Source of the DNA: Bacteroidota bacterium | GTDB lineage: Bacteria > Bacteroidota > Ignavibacteria > Ignavibacteriales > Melioribacteraceae | Direction: 5' to 3' | DNA length: 17,848 bases | NCBI GenBank assembly: GCA_021786655.1 | Contig: JAJYMU010000168.1 | Coordinates: 1-17,848, forward strand | Part shown: positions 7,802 through 15,634 of the stretch, piece after piece | Layout of the letters: every line of letters begins with the position of its first letter | How positions within the stretch are numbered: position 1 is the stretch's first letter | The notes under the pieces: model-generated | Databases searched by the model: none | What the model saw: only the letters and a program-made list of their open reading frames with translations | What the model was told of the DNA's origin: nothing | Position numbers and translations under genes: made by a program

Positions 7802-8914
7802 ATGGTTCTTAAACAAATTGATTTGCAAAACTTCAGACTGCATAAAAACACATCGCTGGAATTTTCCGATAAGTTGAACCTCATTATAGGCGGGAACGGA
7901 CAGGGAAAGACATCTATTTTAGAGGCAATCTATTACTTGTGCACGACTAAAAATTTAAATCTCGCCGTGGAAAACGACGTAGTTACTTTCGGAGAAAACT
8001 GTTTTGACGCCCGTGGAAAGTTCTCCGATCTTGCTGATAACACAACAAGAATTTACTTCGACGCCGTCAAAAACAAGAAGTCGTTTTTCGTAGACGACAA
8101 ACAAATTTTCAGTTCCGCCTCTGTAATAGGAAAATTTCCGATCGTATCGCTGATACAAGCCGATCACGCAGTAACGCTCGGCGCGCCTTCCGACCGCAGA
8201 CGTTTTGTTGATTCGGTGATATCGCAGGCGAGTCATGCGTATCTGGAAATGATTTTGGATTACGGGAAAACTTTACGGCAGAGATCGTCGCTGCTGGCAC
8301 AAATCAAGGAATCGAGAAACCGCAATTTGTATGATCAACTTGACGCATGGACGGATTCTCTGATAACTTCTGGTTCGGAAATTATAAAGCACCGAATGCA
8401 GTTTGTTAATGAGTTTAATTTGTACCTTCATGAAGCGTACAACAACATTATCGAAAATAAAGAAGAGCCGTTGATTAACTACATACCGCTTCACGAGGTT
8501 ACTGAGGATAATATTGCAGAGAAATTCCGTGAAGAAATAAACGCAGCGCGGGAAGACGAGCTGCGCCGCGCGGTTAATTTGGTTGGTCCGCACCGGGACG
8601 ATTTTATTTTTTCGATCAACGATTTGGAATTAAAAAGATTCGGCTCGCAAGGGCAGCATAAAACTTTTCAGATAGCGTTGCGGTTTGCGCAGTTCTTTTT
8701 CATAAAAGAAAAACTTGGGAAGACGCCGCTATTCTTAATGGACGATGTCTTCGGCGAGCTTGACACATATCGCGCGGGACGAATTAGCGAATATCTTAGC
8801 AAGATAGGACAAGCGTTTATCACCTTGACCGACCTTACTAAAACGGAAGGTCTGAACATTCGCGGAGAAAACATTTTAATAAAAGTTAGCAATGGCACGG
8901 CAGCAGTCGCTTAG
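7802..8914 (+). CDS. recF: DNA replication and repair ATPase RecF
   Basis: 370 residues, normal length. RecF is an SMC-like ATPase that with RecO and RecR loads RecA at single-strand gaps and stalled forks. Walker A GGNGQGKT is at 30-37, the GPHRDDF family motif near 260-267, the ABC-type signature GSQGQHKT at 281-288, and Walker B LFLMDDVFGELD with D314 and D315 followed by the D-loop. The gene begins one base after the dnaN stop, so coupled translation is likely. Its end overlaps the next gene by 23 bases. Nothing is missing or unusual in the protein. Confidence 0.97.
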   Translation: MVLKQIDLQNFRLHKNTSLEFSDKLNLIIGGNGQGKTSILEAIYYLCTTKNLNLAVENDVVTFGENCFDARGKFSDLADNTTRIYFDAVKNKKSFFVDDKQIFSSASVIGKFPIVSLIQADHAVTLGAPSDRRRFVDSVISQASHAYLEMILDYGKTLRQRSSLLAQIKESRNRNLYDQLDAWTDSLITSGSEIIKHRMQFVNEFNLYLHEAYNNIIENKEEPLINYIPLHEVTEDNIAEKFREEINAAREDELRRAVNLVGPHRDDFIFSINDLELKRFGSQGQHKTFQIALRFAQFFFIKEKLGKTPLFLMDDVFGELDTYRAGRISEYLSKIGQAFITLTDLTKTEGLNIRGENILIKVSNGTAAVA

Positions 8915-9191
8915 CAGTTTTAAAAGCATCGATCAAATACTGAATAAGGAAACCGAGTTTTCCAATCTTCGGGAGACGGTAAAAAACTATAGCATAGTGG
9001 ATGAATTCGAAAAAATTTTTCCGGAGCTGAAGTCGATAACACAAGCGGTGAAAGTTGAAAAACAAGTTTTGTTTTTAAGAGTAGAAAATTCCGTATGGAA
9101 AAGCGAGCTCAACTTCAGAAAAAATCTAATTACGGAAAAAATAAATAAATATTTCGGCGAACAAGTTATTAAAACAATAAGGTTTTTGTAG
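8892..9191 (+). CDS. dciA: DUF721 protein, DciA-type helicase-loader candidate
   Basis: 99 residues of DUF721 type. The recognisable part is the C-terminal half: VEKQVLFLRVENSVWKSELNFRKNLITEKINKYFGEQVIKTIRF, a KH-like fold with the conserved Trp followed by SEL and a closing I-K-x-I-R-F strand. DciA proteins of this family load or assist the replicative helicase DnaB in bacteria without DnaC/DnaI loaders. The N-terminal 40 residues are variable and may contact the helicase. The ATG lies inside recF (23-base overlap, different frame) with no strong ribosome site, pointing to coupling with recF. gyrB starts 20 bases after its stop. Family assignment is firm from pattern and context; the loader function here is inferred from the family. 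Confidence 0.85.
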   Translation: MARQQSLSSFKSIDQILNKETEFSNLRETVKNYSIVDEFEKIFPELKSITQAVKVEKQVLFLRVENSVWKSELNFRKNLITEKINKYFGEQVIKTIRFL

Positions 9192-9211
9192 ATAAGGAAT
9201 CCAGGAAAAAC

Positions 9212-11230
9212 ATGGCAAAAGAAGTAAAAGAAAAAGACAACGGCGCAGCTCAAGAAGAATACACCGCCAAAAGTATAAACGTATTAAAAGGACTCGAAGC
9301 AGTACGCAAACGTCCGGCAATGTATATCGGCGATATCGGTTCGCGCGGACTTCATCACCTGATAAACGAAGTTGTTGATAACAGTATTGATGAAGCGCTT
9401 GCCGGTTACAACGACCGCGTTGTCGTTACGATTCACAAGGATCAATCCGTATCGGTTGAAGATAGAGGACGCGGCATTCCGGTAGATATGCACCCGGTCG
9501 AAAAAAAATCCGCGCTCGAAGTTGTAATGACAATTCTTCATGCCGGCGGAAAGTTCGATAAGAATTCTTACAAGGTTTCCGGCGGTCTTCACGGCGTCGG
9601 TGTTTCGGTAGTAAATGCGCTTTCAGAATGGATGAAGGTTGAAGTTAAACGCGAAGGCAAAATTTATTTTCAAGAATACAAACGAGGCGTGCCTAAAGCG
9701 GCGGTAAAACAGATCGGAACATACAAAAGCGAAAACACCGGAACGAAAATCACTTTCATGCCGGATAAAGAAATTTTTAAAGTGGTAAAATTTCATTTCG
9801 ATACCGTTGCCGAAAGACTGCGCGAACTTGCTTATCTGAATAAAGAAGTTACGATGACGCTGAAAGACGAAGCCGAAGGACAGGAAGAAGTTTACAAATT
9901 CAAAGGCGGACTGATTGACTTCGTAAAATATCTTGACGAGAACCGTTCGCCGATTCACAAACCGGTTTACATTGAGGGCGAGAAAGACAGCACGCCGGTT
10001 GAAATTGCGTTTGAGTACGGCGACTCATATTCCGAAAACATTCACTCGTATGTTAATAACATCAACACAATCGAGGGCGGGACGCATCTCGTTGGTTTTA
10101 GAACGGCGCTTACAAGAACATTCAATAATTACGCATATAAAAACGGTCTCATTAAGGATAGCAACAAAATAACTTTGACCGGCGACGATTTCAAAGAAGG
10201 ATTGACGGCGGTAATTTCTGTGAAGGTAATGGAGCCGCAGTTTGAAGGGCAGACAAAAACAAAACTCGGCAACGGTGAAGTTAAGTCTGCGGTAGAAACG
10301 CTCGTTGGAGAAAAACTTTCCGAGTTTCTTGAAGAGAACGCTTCGATCGCGAAGAAAATTATTGATAAATGTATGCGCGCAGCCGAAGCGCGCGAAGCGG
10401 CACGTAAGGCGCGTGAACTGGTGCGCAGAAAAAATGCGCTCGATTCAATGCACCTGCCGGGCAAACTAGCCGATTGTTCCATCAACGATCCCGAGCATTG
10501 CGAGATTTACATTGTGGAGGGAGATTCAGCGGGTGGTTCTGCAAAGATGGGACGCGATAGAAGGTTCCAGGCAATTCTTCCGATCAAAGGAAAAATTTTA
10601 AATGTTGAAAAAGCTAAGATCAATAAAATTTTAGAGAACATAGAAATACAAGCGATGGTCTCTGCGATCGGCGCGGGAATCGGAGAAGAGTTTGATCACG
10701 AAAAAGCGCGCTACGGAAAAATTATTTTAATGACCGATGCCGATGTTGACGGAAGCCATATCCGCACATTGCTATTAACGTTTTTATACAGACACATGAA
10801 GGAATTGATCACGTCGGGCAAAGTTTACATTGCGCAACCGCCGCTTTTCAAAATTAAAAAAGGGAAAGAAGAACTTTACGCCTTCGACGAAGAGGAGCGC
10901 GATAAAATATTGAAACGCTTCAAAGCCGACGCTAAAGGAAAAGACGAAAAAGTTGTTGTGGTTGAAGAAGGCGATGCAGCAGAAGCTGCTGAGGGAGTTG
11001 AACAACAGCCGAAGGGAATTTTAATCTCGCGCTACAAAGGTCTCGGCGAAATGAATCCCGAACAGTTGTGGTCAACAACAATGAATCCGGAAACGCGCAC
11101 GGTTCTTCAAGTCAATTTGGAAAGCGCCGCAGCTGCGGATAAAATTTTTGAAACATTGATGGGCGACGCAGTTGAACCGCGCCGCGATTTCATAGAGAAA
11201 CACGCCAAGTACGCCAACTTGGATATTTAA
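9212..11230 (+). CDS. gyrB: DNA gyrase subunit B
   Basis: 672 residues, without the extra ~170-residue insert of enterobacterial GyrB. It is the ATPase half of gyrase, which introduces negative supercoils with GyrA. The GHKL ATPase domain shows YIGDIGSRGLHHL, catalytic-type E53 and N57 in EVVDNSIDEA, GRGIP, and GGLHGVG near 123-130. The transducer region follows, then the TOPRIM metal site: EGDSAGG with E436, and DADVDG with D509 and D511. The C-terminal RYKGLGEM and the final tail are standard. An acidic and Ala-rich stretch near 575-600 (VVVEEGDAAEAAEGVEQQ) is likely a flexible loop. The ribosome site CAGGAAAAAC precedes the ATG. A dedicated gyrA lies nearby, with a GyrA box, so this is gyrase rather than topoisomerase IV ParE. 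Confidence 0.96.
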   Translation: MAKEVKEKDNGAAQEEYTAKSINVLKGLEAVRKRPAMYIGDIGSRGLHHLINEVVDNSIDEALAGYNDRVVVTIHKDQSVSVEDRGRGIPVDMHPVEKKSALEVVMTILHAGGKFDKNSYKVSGGLHGVGVSVVNALSEWMKVEVKREGKIYFQEYKRGVPKAAVKQIGTYKSENTGTKITFMPDKEIFKVVKFHFDTVAERLRELAYLNKEVTMTLKDEAEGQEEVYKFKGGLIDFVKYLDENRSPIHKPVYIEGEKDSTPVEIAFEYGDSYSENIHSYVNNINTIEGGTHLVGFRTALTRTFNNYAYKNGLIKDSNKITLTGDDFKEGLTAVISVKVMEPQFEGQTKTKLGNGEVKSAVETLVGEKLSEFLEENASIAKKIIDKCMRAAEAREAARKARELVRRKNALDSMHLPGKLADCSINDPEHCEIYIVEGDSAGGSAKMGRDRRFQAILPIKGKILNVEKAKINKILENIEIQAMVSAIGAGIGEEFDHEKARYGKIILMTDADVDGSHIRTLLLTFLYRHMKELITSGKVYIAQPPLFKIKKGKEELYAFDEEERDKILKRFKADAKGKDEKVVVVEEGDAAEAAEGVEQQPKGILISRYKGLGEMNPEQLWSTTMNPETRTVLQVNLESAAAADKIFETLMGDAVEPRRDFIEKHAKYANLDI

Positions 11231-11239
11231 TGCTTCCTT

Positions 11240-11337
11240 GTCATTCTGGACAAGTGAAGCGAAGCGGAACGCGATCCAGAATCTAAAGCATGGATTCCGG
11301 ATCAAGCTTGCCTACCGGCAGGCAGGTCTGGAATGAC
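11240..11337. repeat. 98-base palindromic intergenic element with variable cores
   Basis: The outer ends are GTCATTCTGGA (11240-11250) and TCTGGAATGAC (11327-11337), which pair with two wobble-type differences. The inner arms GATCCAGAATC (11273-11283) and GATTCCGGATC (11293-11303) also pair. Between them each arm carries a different GC-rich core: the left contains GCGAAGCG, the right contains CCTACCGGCAGG, itself a near-palindrome. This looks like a dispersed mobile palindrome. It may stop gyrB transcription or affect translation of the next gene, whose start codon is 8 bases away. Confidence 0.7.
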
Positions 11338-11345
11338 GAAAGGAA

Positions 11346-12326
11346 ATGAACGAAGAGCATTCATATCATCAGCCGGTTTTGAATTTTGCGCGCAAAGATT
11401 TTACCGTGCTCAATAAAAATTTAACCGTTGATGAAGCTCTCGAGAAAATTAGAACCGAAGGCGTTGGCGAGCGCATTGTTTATTTTTATGCTGTTGACGA
11501 TGAGAAAAAACTTGTCGGTGTTGTGCCGACGAGAAGATTGTTGACCGGCAAGCTCGAACAGAAAATTGAGGAGTTGATGGTAAAGCGCGTTGCCGCGCTT
11601 CCTAGCAGCGCAAGCGTTTATGATGCGTGTGAGTTCTTTGTAACATATAAATTTTTGGCTTTCCCCGTCGTAGATGCGGAAAGGAAAATTGTCGGAATCG
11701 TTGACGTAAATCTTTTCACGGAAGAGCTGCTCAATGTTGAAGAGCCCGAAGAAGTGAACGACGTTTTCGAAGAGATCGGTTTTAGAATTTCTGAAATTAA
11801 AAACGCGTCGCCCACAAAAGCGTGGCGTTACAGATTTCCGTGGCTGCTTACAACAATTACCGGCGGAACAATCTGCGCGCTGCTCGCGGGAATGTTTGAA
11901 GCGACCCTAACGGAAAGTATTGCGATCGCGTTCTTTATGGCGCTGATGCTCGGACTCGGAGAAAGCATCGGCATTCAATCGATGACCGTTACGATTCAAA
12001 CGCTGCATTCGGCGCAGCCGTCGTGGAAATGGTATTTGAAAAATGTTTTGAAGGAAATTCAAACGGCAAGCTTAATCGGGTTAAGCAGCGCGGCGCTTGT
12101 TGGACTTATAGTTTTTGTTTGGAAAGGTTCTTTGATTACTGCAGTAGTAATTGCTCTCAGCGTTTTGGGCGTGCAGTTGATTGCGGCGGTTGTTGGTCTC
12201 AGCGTTCCAGCGGCGCTGCACGGATTTAAGCTGGATCCTAAAATTGCAGCGGGACCAATTACTCTTGCGCTGACGGATGTTTTTACGATACTGTTTTATT
12301 TGGGATTGGCAACGATAATTTTATAA
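11346..12326 (+). CDS. MgtE-like magnesium transporter lacking the N domain
   Basis: 326 residues. Two CBS motifs (about 15-75 and 78-135; VGVVPTRRLL and VGIVDVNLF) are followed by a linker helix and a five-segment membrane domain (about 165-326), the order of MgtE channels, which import Mg2+ and are gated by Mg2+ binding in the cytosolic part. Usual MgtE proteins are about 450 residues with an extra superhelical N domain before the CBS pair; here it is absent, and an in-frame stop at 11334 rules out an upstream start. D311 in LALTDVF matches the pore-lining Asp of the family. The loop normally rich in GGN reads GLGESIGIQS at 203-212. These changes suggest altered gating or another cation. 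AAAGGAA lies almost against the ATG. It separates gyrB from gyrA. Confidence 0.85.
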   Translation: MNEEHSYHQPVLNFARKDFTVLNKNLTVDEALEKIRTEGVGERIVYFYAVDDEKKLVGVVPTRRLLTGKLEQKIEELMVKRVAALPSSASVYDACEFFVTYKFLAFPVVDAERKIVGIVDVNLFTEELLNVEEPEEVNDVFEEIGFRISEIKNASPTKAWRYRFPWLLTTITGGTICALLAGMFEATLTESIAIAFFMALMLGLGESIGIQSMTVTIQTLHSAQPSWKWYLKNVLKEIQTASLIGLSSAALVGLIVFVWKGSLITAVVIALSVLGVQLIAAVVGLSVPAALHGFKLDPKIAAGPITLALTDVFTILFYLGLATIIL

Positions 12327-12377
12327 ATAAAAGGAAGAAGAAAAGAGATAAGACAAAATAGTTTTTAGATTTTCATT

Positions 12378-12459
12378 GCGCTCTCGGCGAAACCTCTGCG
12401 TACTTTGCGTGAAAATATTTCTCGCAGAGATCGCAAAGTGAGCGCGAAGAACGCAAAGT
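12378..12459. repeat. Palindromic intergenic repeat before gyrA
   Basis: Nested inverted arms: GCGCTC (12378-12383) with GAGCGC (12440-12445), and ACTTTGCG (12402-12409) with CGCAAAGT (12432-12439). A second CGCAAAGT lies at 12452-12459. CTCTGCG (12394-12400) can alternatively pair with CGCAGAG (12423-12429), which excludes the inner pairing. No T-run follows. It looks like a dispersed element of the CTTTGCG/CGCAAAG kind. The rest of the 180-base gap up to gyrA is AT-rich and empty. Confidence 0.6.
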
Positions 12460-12506
12460 AAATAACAACTGAAATAAATTTATAATCATTAATTAGAAAC
12501 AAGAAC

Positions 12507-14960
12507 ATGACAACGATATTCGAAAAAGTAGTTCCCGTCTCACTCGAAGAAGAAATGAAATCGTCCTACATCGATTATGCGATGAGCGTAATTGTTGCGC
12601 GCGCATTACCGGATGTAAGAGACGGATTGAAACCTGTTCACCGCCGCGTTTTATTCGGCATGCATGAACTTGGAGTTCCTCACAACAAGCCGTATAAAAA
12701 GTCCGCGCGTATCGTCGGCGAAGTGCTTGGTAAATATCATCCGCACGGCGACACCGCAGTTTACGATTCGATGGTGCGCATGGTTCAAGATTTTTCTCTG
12801 CGCTATCCATTGGTTGATGGACAAGGAAATTTCGGTTCCGTTGACGGCGACTCACCCGCGGCAATGCGATACACTGAAGCGCGCCTTGCAAGAATTGCAG
12901 ATGAAATGCTGCGCGATCTTGATAAGAACACGGTTAATTTCGTTGCGAACTTTGATGAATCGTTGCAAGAGCCGACAGTTCTTCCGTCTTACTTACCAAA
13001 CTTATTGGTGAACGGCGCCAGCGGTATTGCAGTTGGTATGGCGACAAATATTCCGCCGCATAATCTTGGCGAAATTATAAATGGACTCGTTGCGATAATT
13101 GATAAACCGAAAACAACTCCGGAAGAATTGCTAAAAATTGTTAAAGCTCCGGATTTTCCAACCGGCGGAATAATTTACGGTTACGAAGGAGTTAAAGAAG
13201 CGTTCCTCACCGGTCGCGGAAGAATTGTTATCCGCGCCAAAGCAAATATTGAAGTTCTGAAAAACGACCGCGAGAATATTATTATCACGGAAATTCCGTA
13301 TCAAGTAAATAAAGCGGCTCTCATAGAAAAAATAGCAGAGCTAGTCCGCGACGGAAAAATTGACGGCATCTCAAACATCCGCGATGAATCAGACCGCGAC
13401 GGCATGCGCATCGTAATCGAAATGAAACGCGACGGACAGCCGGCGTTAACATTGAATCAGCTTTTCAAACACACATCGATGCAAGTTACGTTCGGCGTTA
13501 TAATGCTTGCGCTTGTTAACGGCGTTCCAAAAGTTTTAACGCTTCAGCAGATGATGCAGCATTTCCTCGATCATAGAATGGACGTGCTGATCAAACGCAC
13601 AAAGTTCGATCTTGAAGCCGCCGAAAGACGCGCTCACATTTTGGAGGGATACATCATCGCGCTCGATAATATCGATGCGGTGATTCAGACGATTAAGAAA
13701 TCCAAAGACGTTGAGACTGCAAAAAATAATTTGATGAAGAAGTTCAAGCTTTCGGAAATTCAGGCGAAAGCAATTCTTGATATGCGTCTGCAGCGCCTCA
13801 CCGGACTCGAAAGACAAAAAATAGAAGACGAATACAAAGAGACGATCAAGTTCATCGAAAAATTGAAAGGTATTCTTACCAACGAAAAGAAAAGATGGTC
13901 GATAATTAAAGAAGAACTTCTTGCGCTTAGAGAAAAATATGCTGACGAACGCCGCACGGCAATTGAACGCGAGCTTAAAGAATTTGCGCTTGAAGATATA
14001 ATTGCCGAGGAAGATGTTGTCGTTACAATTTCTCATGCGGGATTGATTAAACGATTCCCGGTAAGCGGTTACAGAAGACAGGGCAGAGGCGGCAAAGGAG
14101 TAACGGGCGCCGGAACACGCGAAGAAGATTTCATCGAGCACATGTTCATTGCGTCGACGCACCATTACATTATGTTCTTTACAGATCGCGGAAAATGTTA
14201 CTGGCTCAAAGTTCATGAAATTCCCGAAGGCGGACGCGCGACAAAAGGAAGATCGATTTTAAATCTTATCGAAAAAGATAAAGAAGAAAACATTACGGCG
14301 TTTGTTACCGTAAAAGAATTTGCCGACGATAAATTTATTGTGATGGCAACTGAAAAAGGAACGGTGAAGAAAACGGTTCTCTCTGCGTATTCAAATATTC
14401 GACGAGGAGGAATAAACGCAATCAGTCTTACCGCCGGCGACCGTTTGATCGAAGCAAAGCTGAGCGAAGGAAAGAATGAGATAATCATCGGAACAAGAAA
14501 TGGAATGGCGGTACGCTTCAATGAAAAAGATGTTCGCAATATGGGAAGAACGGCAACAGGTGTTCGCGGAATTAGGTTGGGCAAGGGTGATGTTGTGATC
14601 GGAATGATTGTCGTCCGCAACGCAACAACATTGATGGTTGTAACGGAAAAAGGATTCGGCAAACGTTCCGAGATAGAAGACTACAGATTATCACGACGCG
14701 GCGGGAAAGGTGTTATCACCGTTAAGACATCGGATAGAAATGGAAAACTTATTGCGATGAAAGAAGTAAACGACGGCGACGAGCTGGTAATTATCACAAC
14801 ACAGGGAATGGTAATTCGCCAATCTGTCAGCGAGCTTCGTGTGATGGGAAGAAACACACAAGGCGTTAGGTTAATTCGTCTGAATGAGAACGACGACATT
14901 GCAGACATCGCGCGCGTAATCCCTGAAGAAGAAAATGGAAACGGCAGCAGCGAAGAATAA
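12507..14960 (+). CDS. gyrA: DNA gyrase subunit A
   Basis: 817 residues, in the usual range. It cuts and rejoins DNA in the A2B2 gyrase. The N-terminal breakage-reunion domain begins YIDYAMSVIVARALPDVRDG; the catalytic tyrosine in AAMRYTEARL is Y122, the same number as in E. coli. The quinolone-determining segment HPHGDTAVYD spans 78-87, with T83 and D87. The coiled-coil arm with a small C-gate globule covers about 360-490. The C-terminal beta-pinwheel carries the GyrA box QGRGGKG at 525-531 and a second box-like RRGGKG at 730-735. The GyrA box distinguishes it from ParC and predicts DNA wrapping. The tail is short and acidic. No Shine-Dalgarno is seen before the ATG; a palindromic repeat lies upstream, so it may have its own promoter. 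Confidence 0.96.
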   Translation: MTTIFEKVVPVSLEEEMKSSYIDYAMSVIVARALPDVRDGLKPVHRRVLFGMHELGVPHNKPYKKSARIVGEVLGKYHPHGDTAVYDSMVRMVQDFSLRYPLVDGQGNFGSVDGDSPAAMRYTEARLARIADEMLRDLDKNTVNFVANFDESLQEPTVLPSYLPNLLVNGASGIAVGMATNIPPHNLGEIINGLVAIIDKPKTTPEELLKIVKAPDFPTGGIIYGYEGVKEAFLTGRGRIVIRAKANIEVLKNDRENIIITEIPYQVNKAALIEKIAELVRDGKIDGISNIRDESDRDGMRIVIEMKRDGQPALTLNQLFKHTSMQVTFGVIMLALVNGVPKVLTLQQMMQHFLDHRMDVLIKRTKFDLEAAERRAHILEGYIIALDNIDAVIQTIKKSKDVETAKNNLMKKFKLSEIQAKAILDMRLQRLTGLERQKIEDEYKETIKFIEKLKGILTNEKKRWSIIKEELLALREKYADERRTAIERELKEFALEDIIAEEDVVVTISHAGLIKRFPVSGYRRQGRGGKGVTGAGTREEDFIEHMFIASTHHYIMFFTDRGKCYWLKVHEIPEGGRATKGRSILNLIEKDKEENITAFVTVKEFADDKFIVMATEKGTVKKTVLSAYSNIRRGGINAISLTAGDRLIEAKLSEGKNEIIIGTRNGMAVRFNEKDVRNMGRTATGVRGIRLGKGDVVIGMIVVRNATTLMVVTEKGFGKRSEIEDYRLSRRGGKGVITVKTSDRNGKLIAMKEVNDGDELVIITTQGMVIRQSVSELRVMGRNTQGVRLIRLNENDDIADIARVIPEEENGNGSSEE

Positions 14961-14969
14961 TTTTAACTA

Positions 14970-15012
14970 CCCCCTTTAATTCCTCCTTAGTAAGAAGGGG
15001 ACAAGGGGAGGT
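14970..15012. repeat. Short palindromic repeat after gyrA
   Basis: CCCCTT near 14971 pairs with AAGGGG at 15003-15008, and within it TCCTCCTT (14981-14988) pairs imperfectly with AAGAAGGGGA. The C-rich/G-rich composition is unlike the surrounding AT-rich sequence. There is no T-run on the plus side, so a gyrA terminator is uncertain. It looks like one of the CCTCC/GGAGG small dispersed repeats common in environmental Bacteroidota-like genomes. Confidence 0.55.
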
Positions 15013-15045
15013 TCTAAACCAAGAAGCAGAGAAAAAATAAAAAGA

Positions 15046-15237
15046 ATGGAAAAGGTTTTTAGAAAAATATCTCTGAAAGACAAACGCAATTACGATCTTG
15101 AGTATTGGCTTTCAAAAACCGCAGAAGAAAGAATTGCTGCAATAGAATTTTTAAGACAACAATTCTACGAGGTGAAAGATGGTTCTCCACCAAGATTTCA
15201 AAGAGTTGTTAGAGTTATTAAACGCGAACCACGTTGA
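15046..15237 (+). CDS. Small conserved-looking protein upstream of nucleotidyltransferase
   Basis: 63 residues, charged, with no membrane segment or signal peptide. Visible pattern: YDLEYWLSKTAEERIAAIEFLRQQ at about 16-39, a predicted helix rich in Glu and Arg, then a basic tail FQRVVRVIKREPR. I recall similar small proteins with a YW...TxEER...LR...RLQRVxRVxKR pattern sitting beside nucleotidyltransferase genes; I know no function for them. Its last 59 bases overlap the nucleotidyltransferase gene in another frame, which argues that the two are coexpressed and act together, possibly as a toxin-antitoxin-like pair. The start ATG has only a weak A-rich leader. Confidence 0.72.
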   Translation: MEKVFRKISLKDKRNYDLEYWLSKTAEERIAAIEFLRQQFYEVKDGSPPRFQRVVRVIKREPR

Positions 15238-15631
15238 ATATTTGATTGTAGGTGCGTTTGCCTTGGGCTTTTACGGGGCACCGAGAAGTACTGGCGATAT
15301 AGATGTTTGGATTCATGTTAGCGAAGAAAATGCAAAACGAATCGAGAAAGCTCTTAACGATTTTGGTCTTTCGTCTCTTGGATATCAAACAGCCGATTTC
15401 CTGGATAAAAATTCTGTCATTCAACTGGGTGTTCCTCCGGTTAGAATAGACATAATTATGAGCATTAGCGGTGTTGAATTTGACGAGGCTTACAAAAGGC
15501 GCGTGATAGTTGAAAGCAGCGGCACTACTATTAATTATATCAGCAAGGAAGATTTTATTAAAAACAAGAAAGCGTCTGGAAGATTAAAAGATCTTGCCGA
15601 CATTGAAAGCTTAACGCAAACCGGAGAGTAA
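15179..15631 (+). CDS. Minimal nucleotidyltransferase (MNT/DUF6036-like)
   Basis: 150 residues, one domain. The pol-beta-type nucleotidyltransferase signature is complete: GAFALGFYGAPRSTGDIDVWI at 25-45, with metal ligands D40 and D42 and the third acid D91 in VRIDIIM. The end has KASGRLKDLADIE, a conserved R-x-K-D helix of this group. Such enzymes move a nucleoside monophosphate onto a protein, RNA or small molecule; the target is unknown here. AGGTGA sits 5 bases before the ATG, which fixes the start inside the 63-residue gene (59-base overlap). The PLP enzyme gene begins 3 bases after its stop. Known relatives include toxin parts of toxin-antitoxin pairs, but this is only analogy. It is not an aminoglycoside-resistance protein by any feature I can see. 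Confidence 0.85.
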   Translation: MVLHQDFKELLELLNANHVEYLIVGAFALGFYGAPRSTGDIDVWIHVSEENAKRIEKALNDFGLSSLGYQTADFLDKNSVIQLGVPPVRIDIIMSISGVEFDEAYKRRVIVESSGTTINYISKEDFIKNKKASGRLKDLADIESLTQTGE

Positions 15632-15634
15632 TTT

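Noticed and set aside
8273..8593. 106-residue minus-strand frame inside recF
   Set aside because: Fully inside recF, with no start signal or domain.
11346..12326. MgtE-like gene as a frameshifted remnant of a full-length gene
   Set aside because: An in-frame stop lies 12 bases before the ATG, and the upstream 100 bases are a palindromic repeat with no MgtE N-domain coding in any frame.
11240..12459. CRISPR array from repeated short motifs in spacers
   Set aside because: The motifs are inverted arms of single palindromes, with no regular direct repeats or spacers.
12738..12767. T83 in GyrA as a quinolone-resistance mutation
   Set aside because: Ser or Thr is the normal residue here in many bacteria, and D87 is intact; no reason to call resistance.
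12493..12891. 132-residue minus-strand frame over the gyrA start
   Set aside because: Arg/Cys-rich low-quality translation over the most conserved part of gyrA; not a real gene.
13536..14216. 226-residue open frame antisense to gyrA
   Set aside because: It lies wholly within gyrA, is rich in Phe and Arg as antisense frames of Lys/Glu-rich genes are, and resembles no family I know.
14213..14662. 149-residue open frame antisense to the gyrA C-terminal domain
   Set aside because: Shadow of the Gly/Lys/Val-rich beta-pinwheel repeats; no ribosome site and no recognisable motif.
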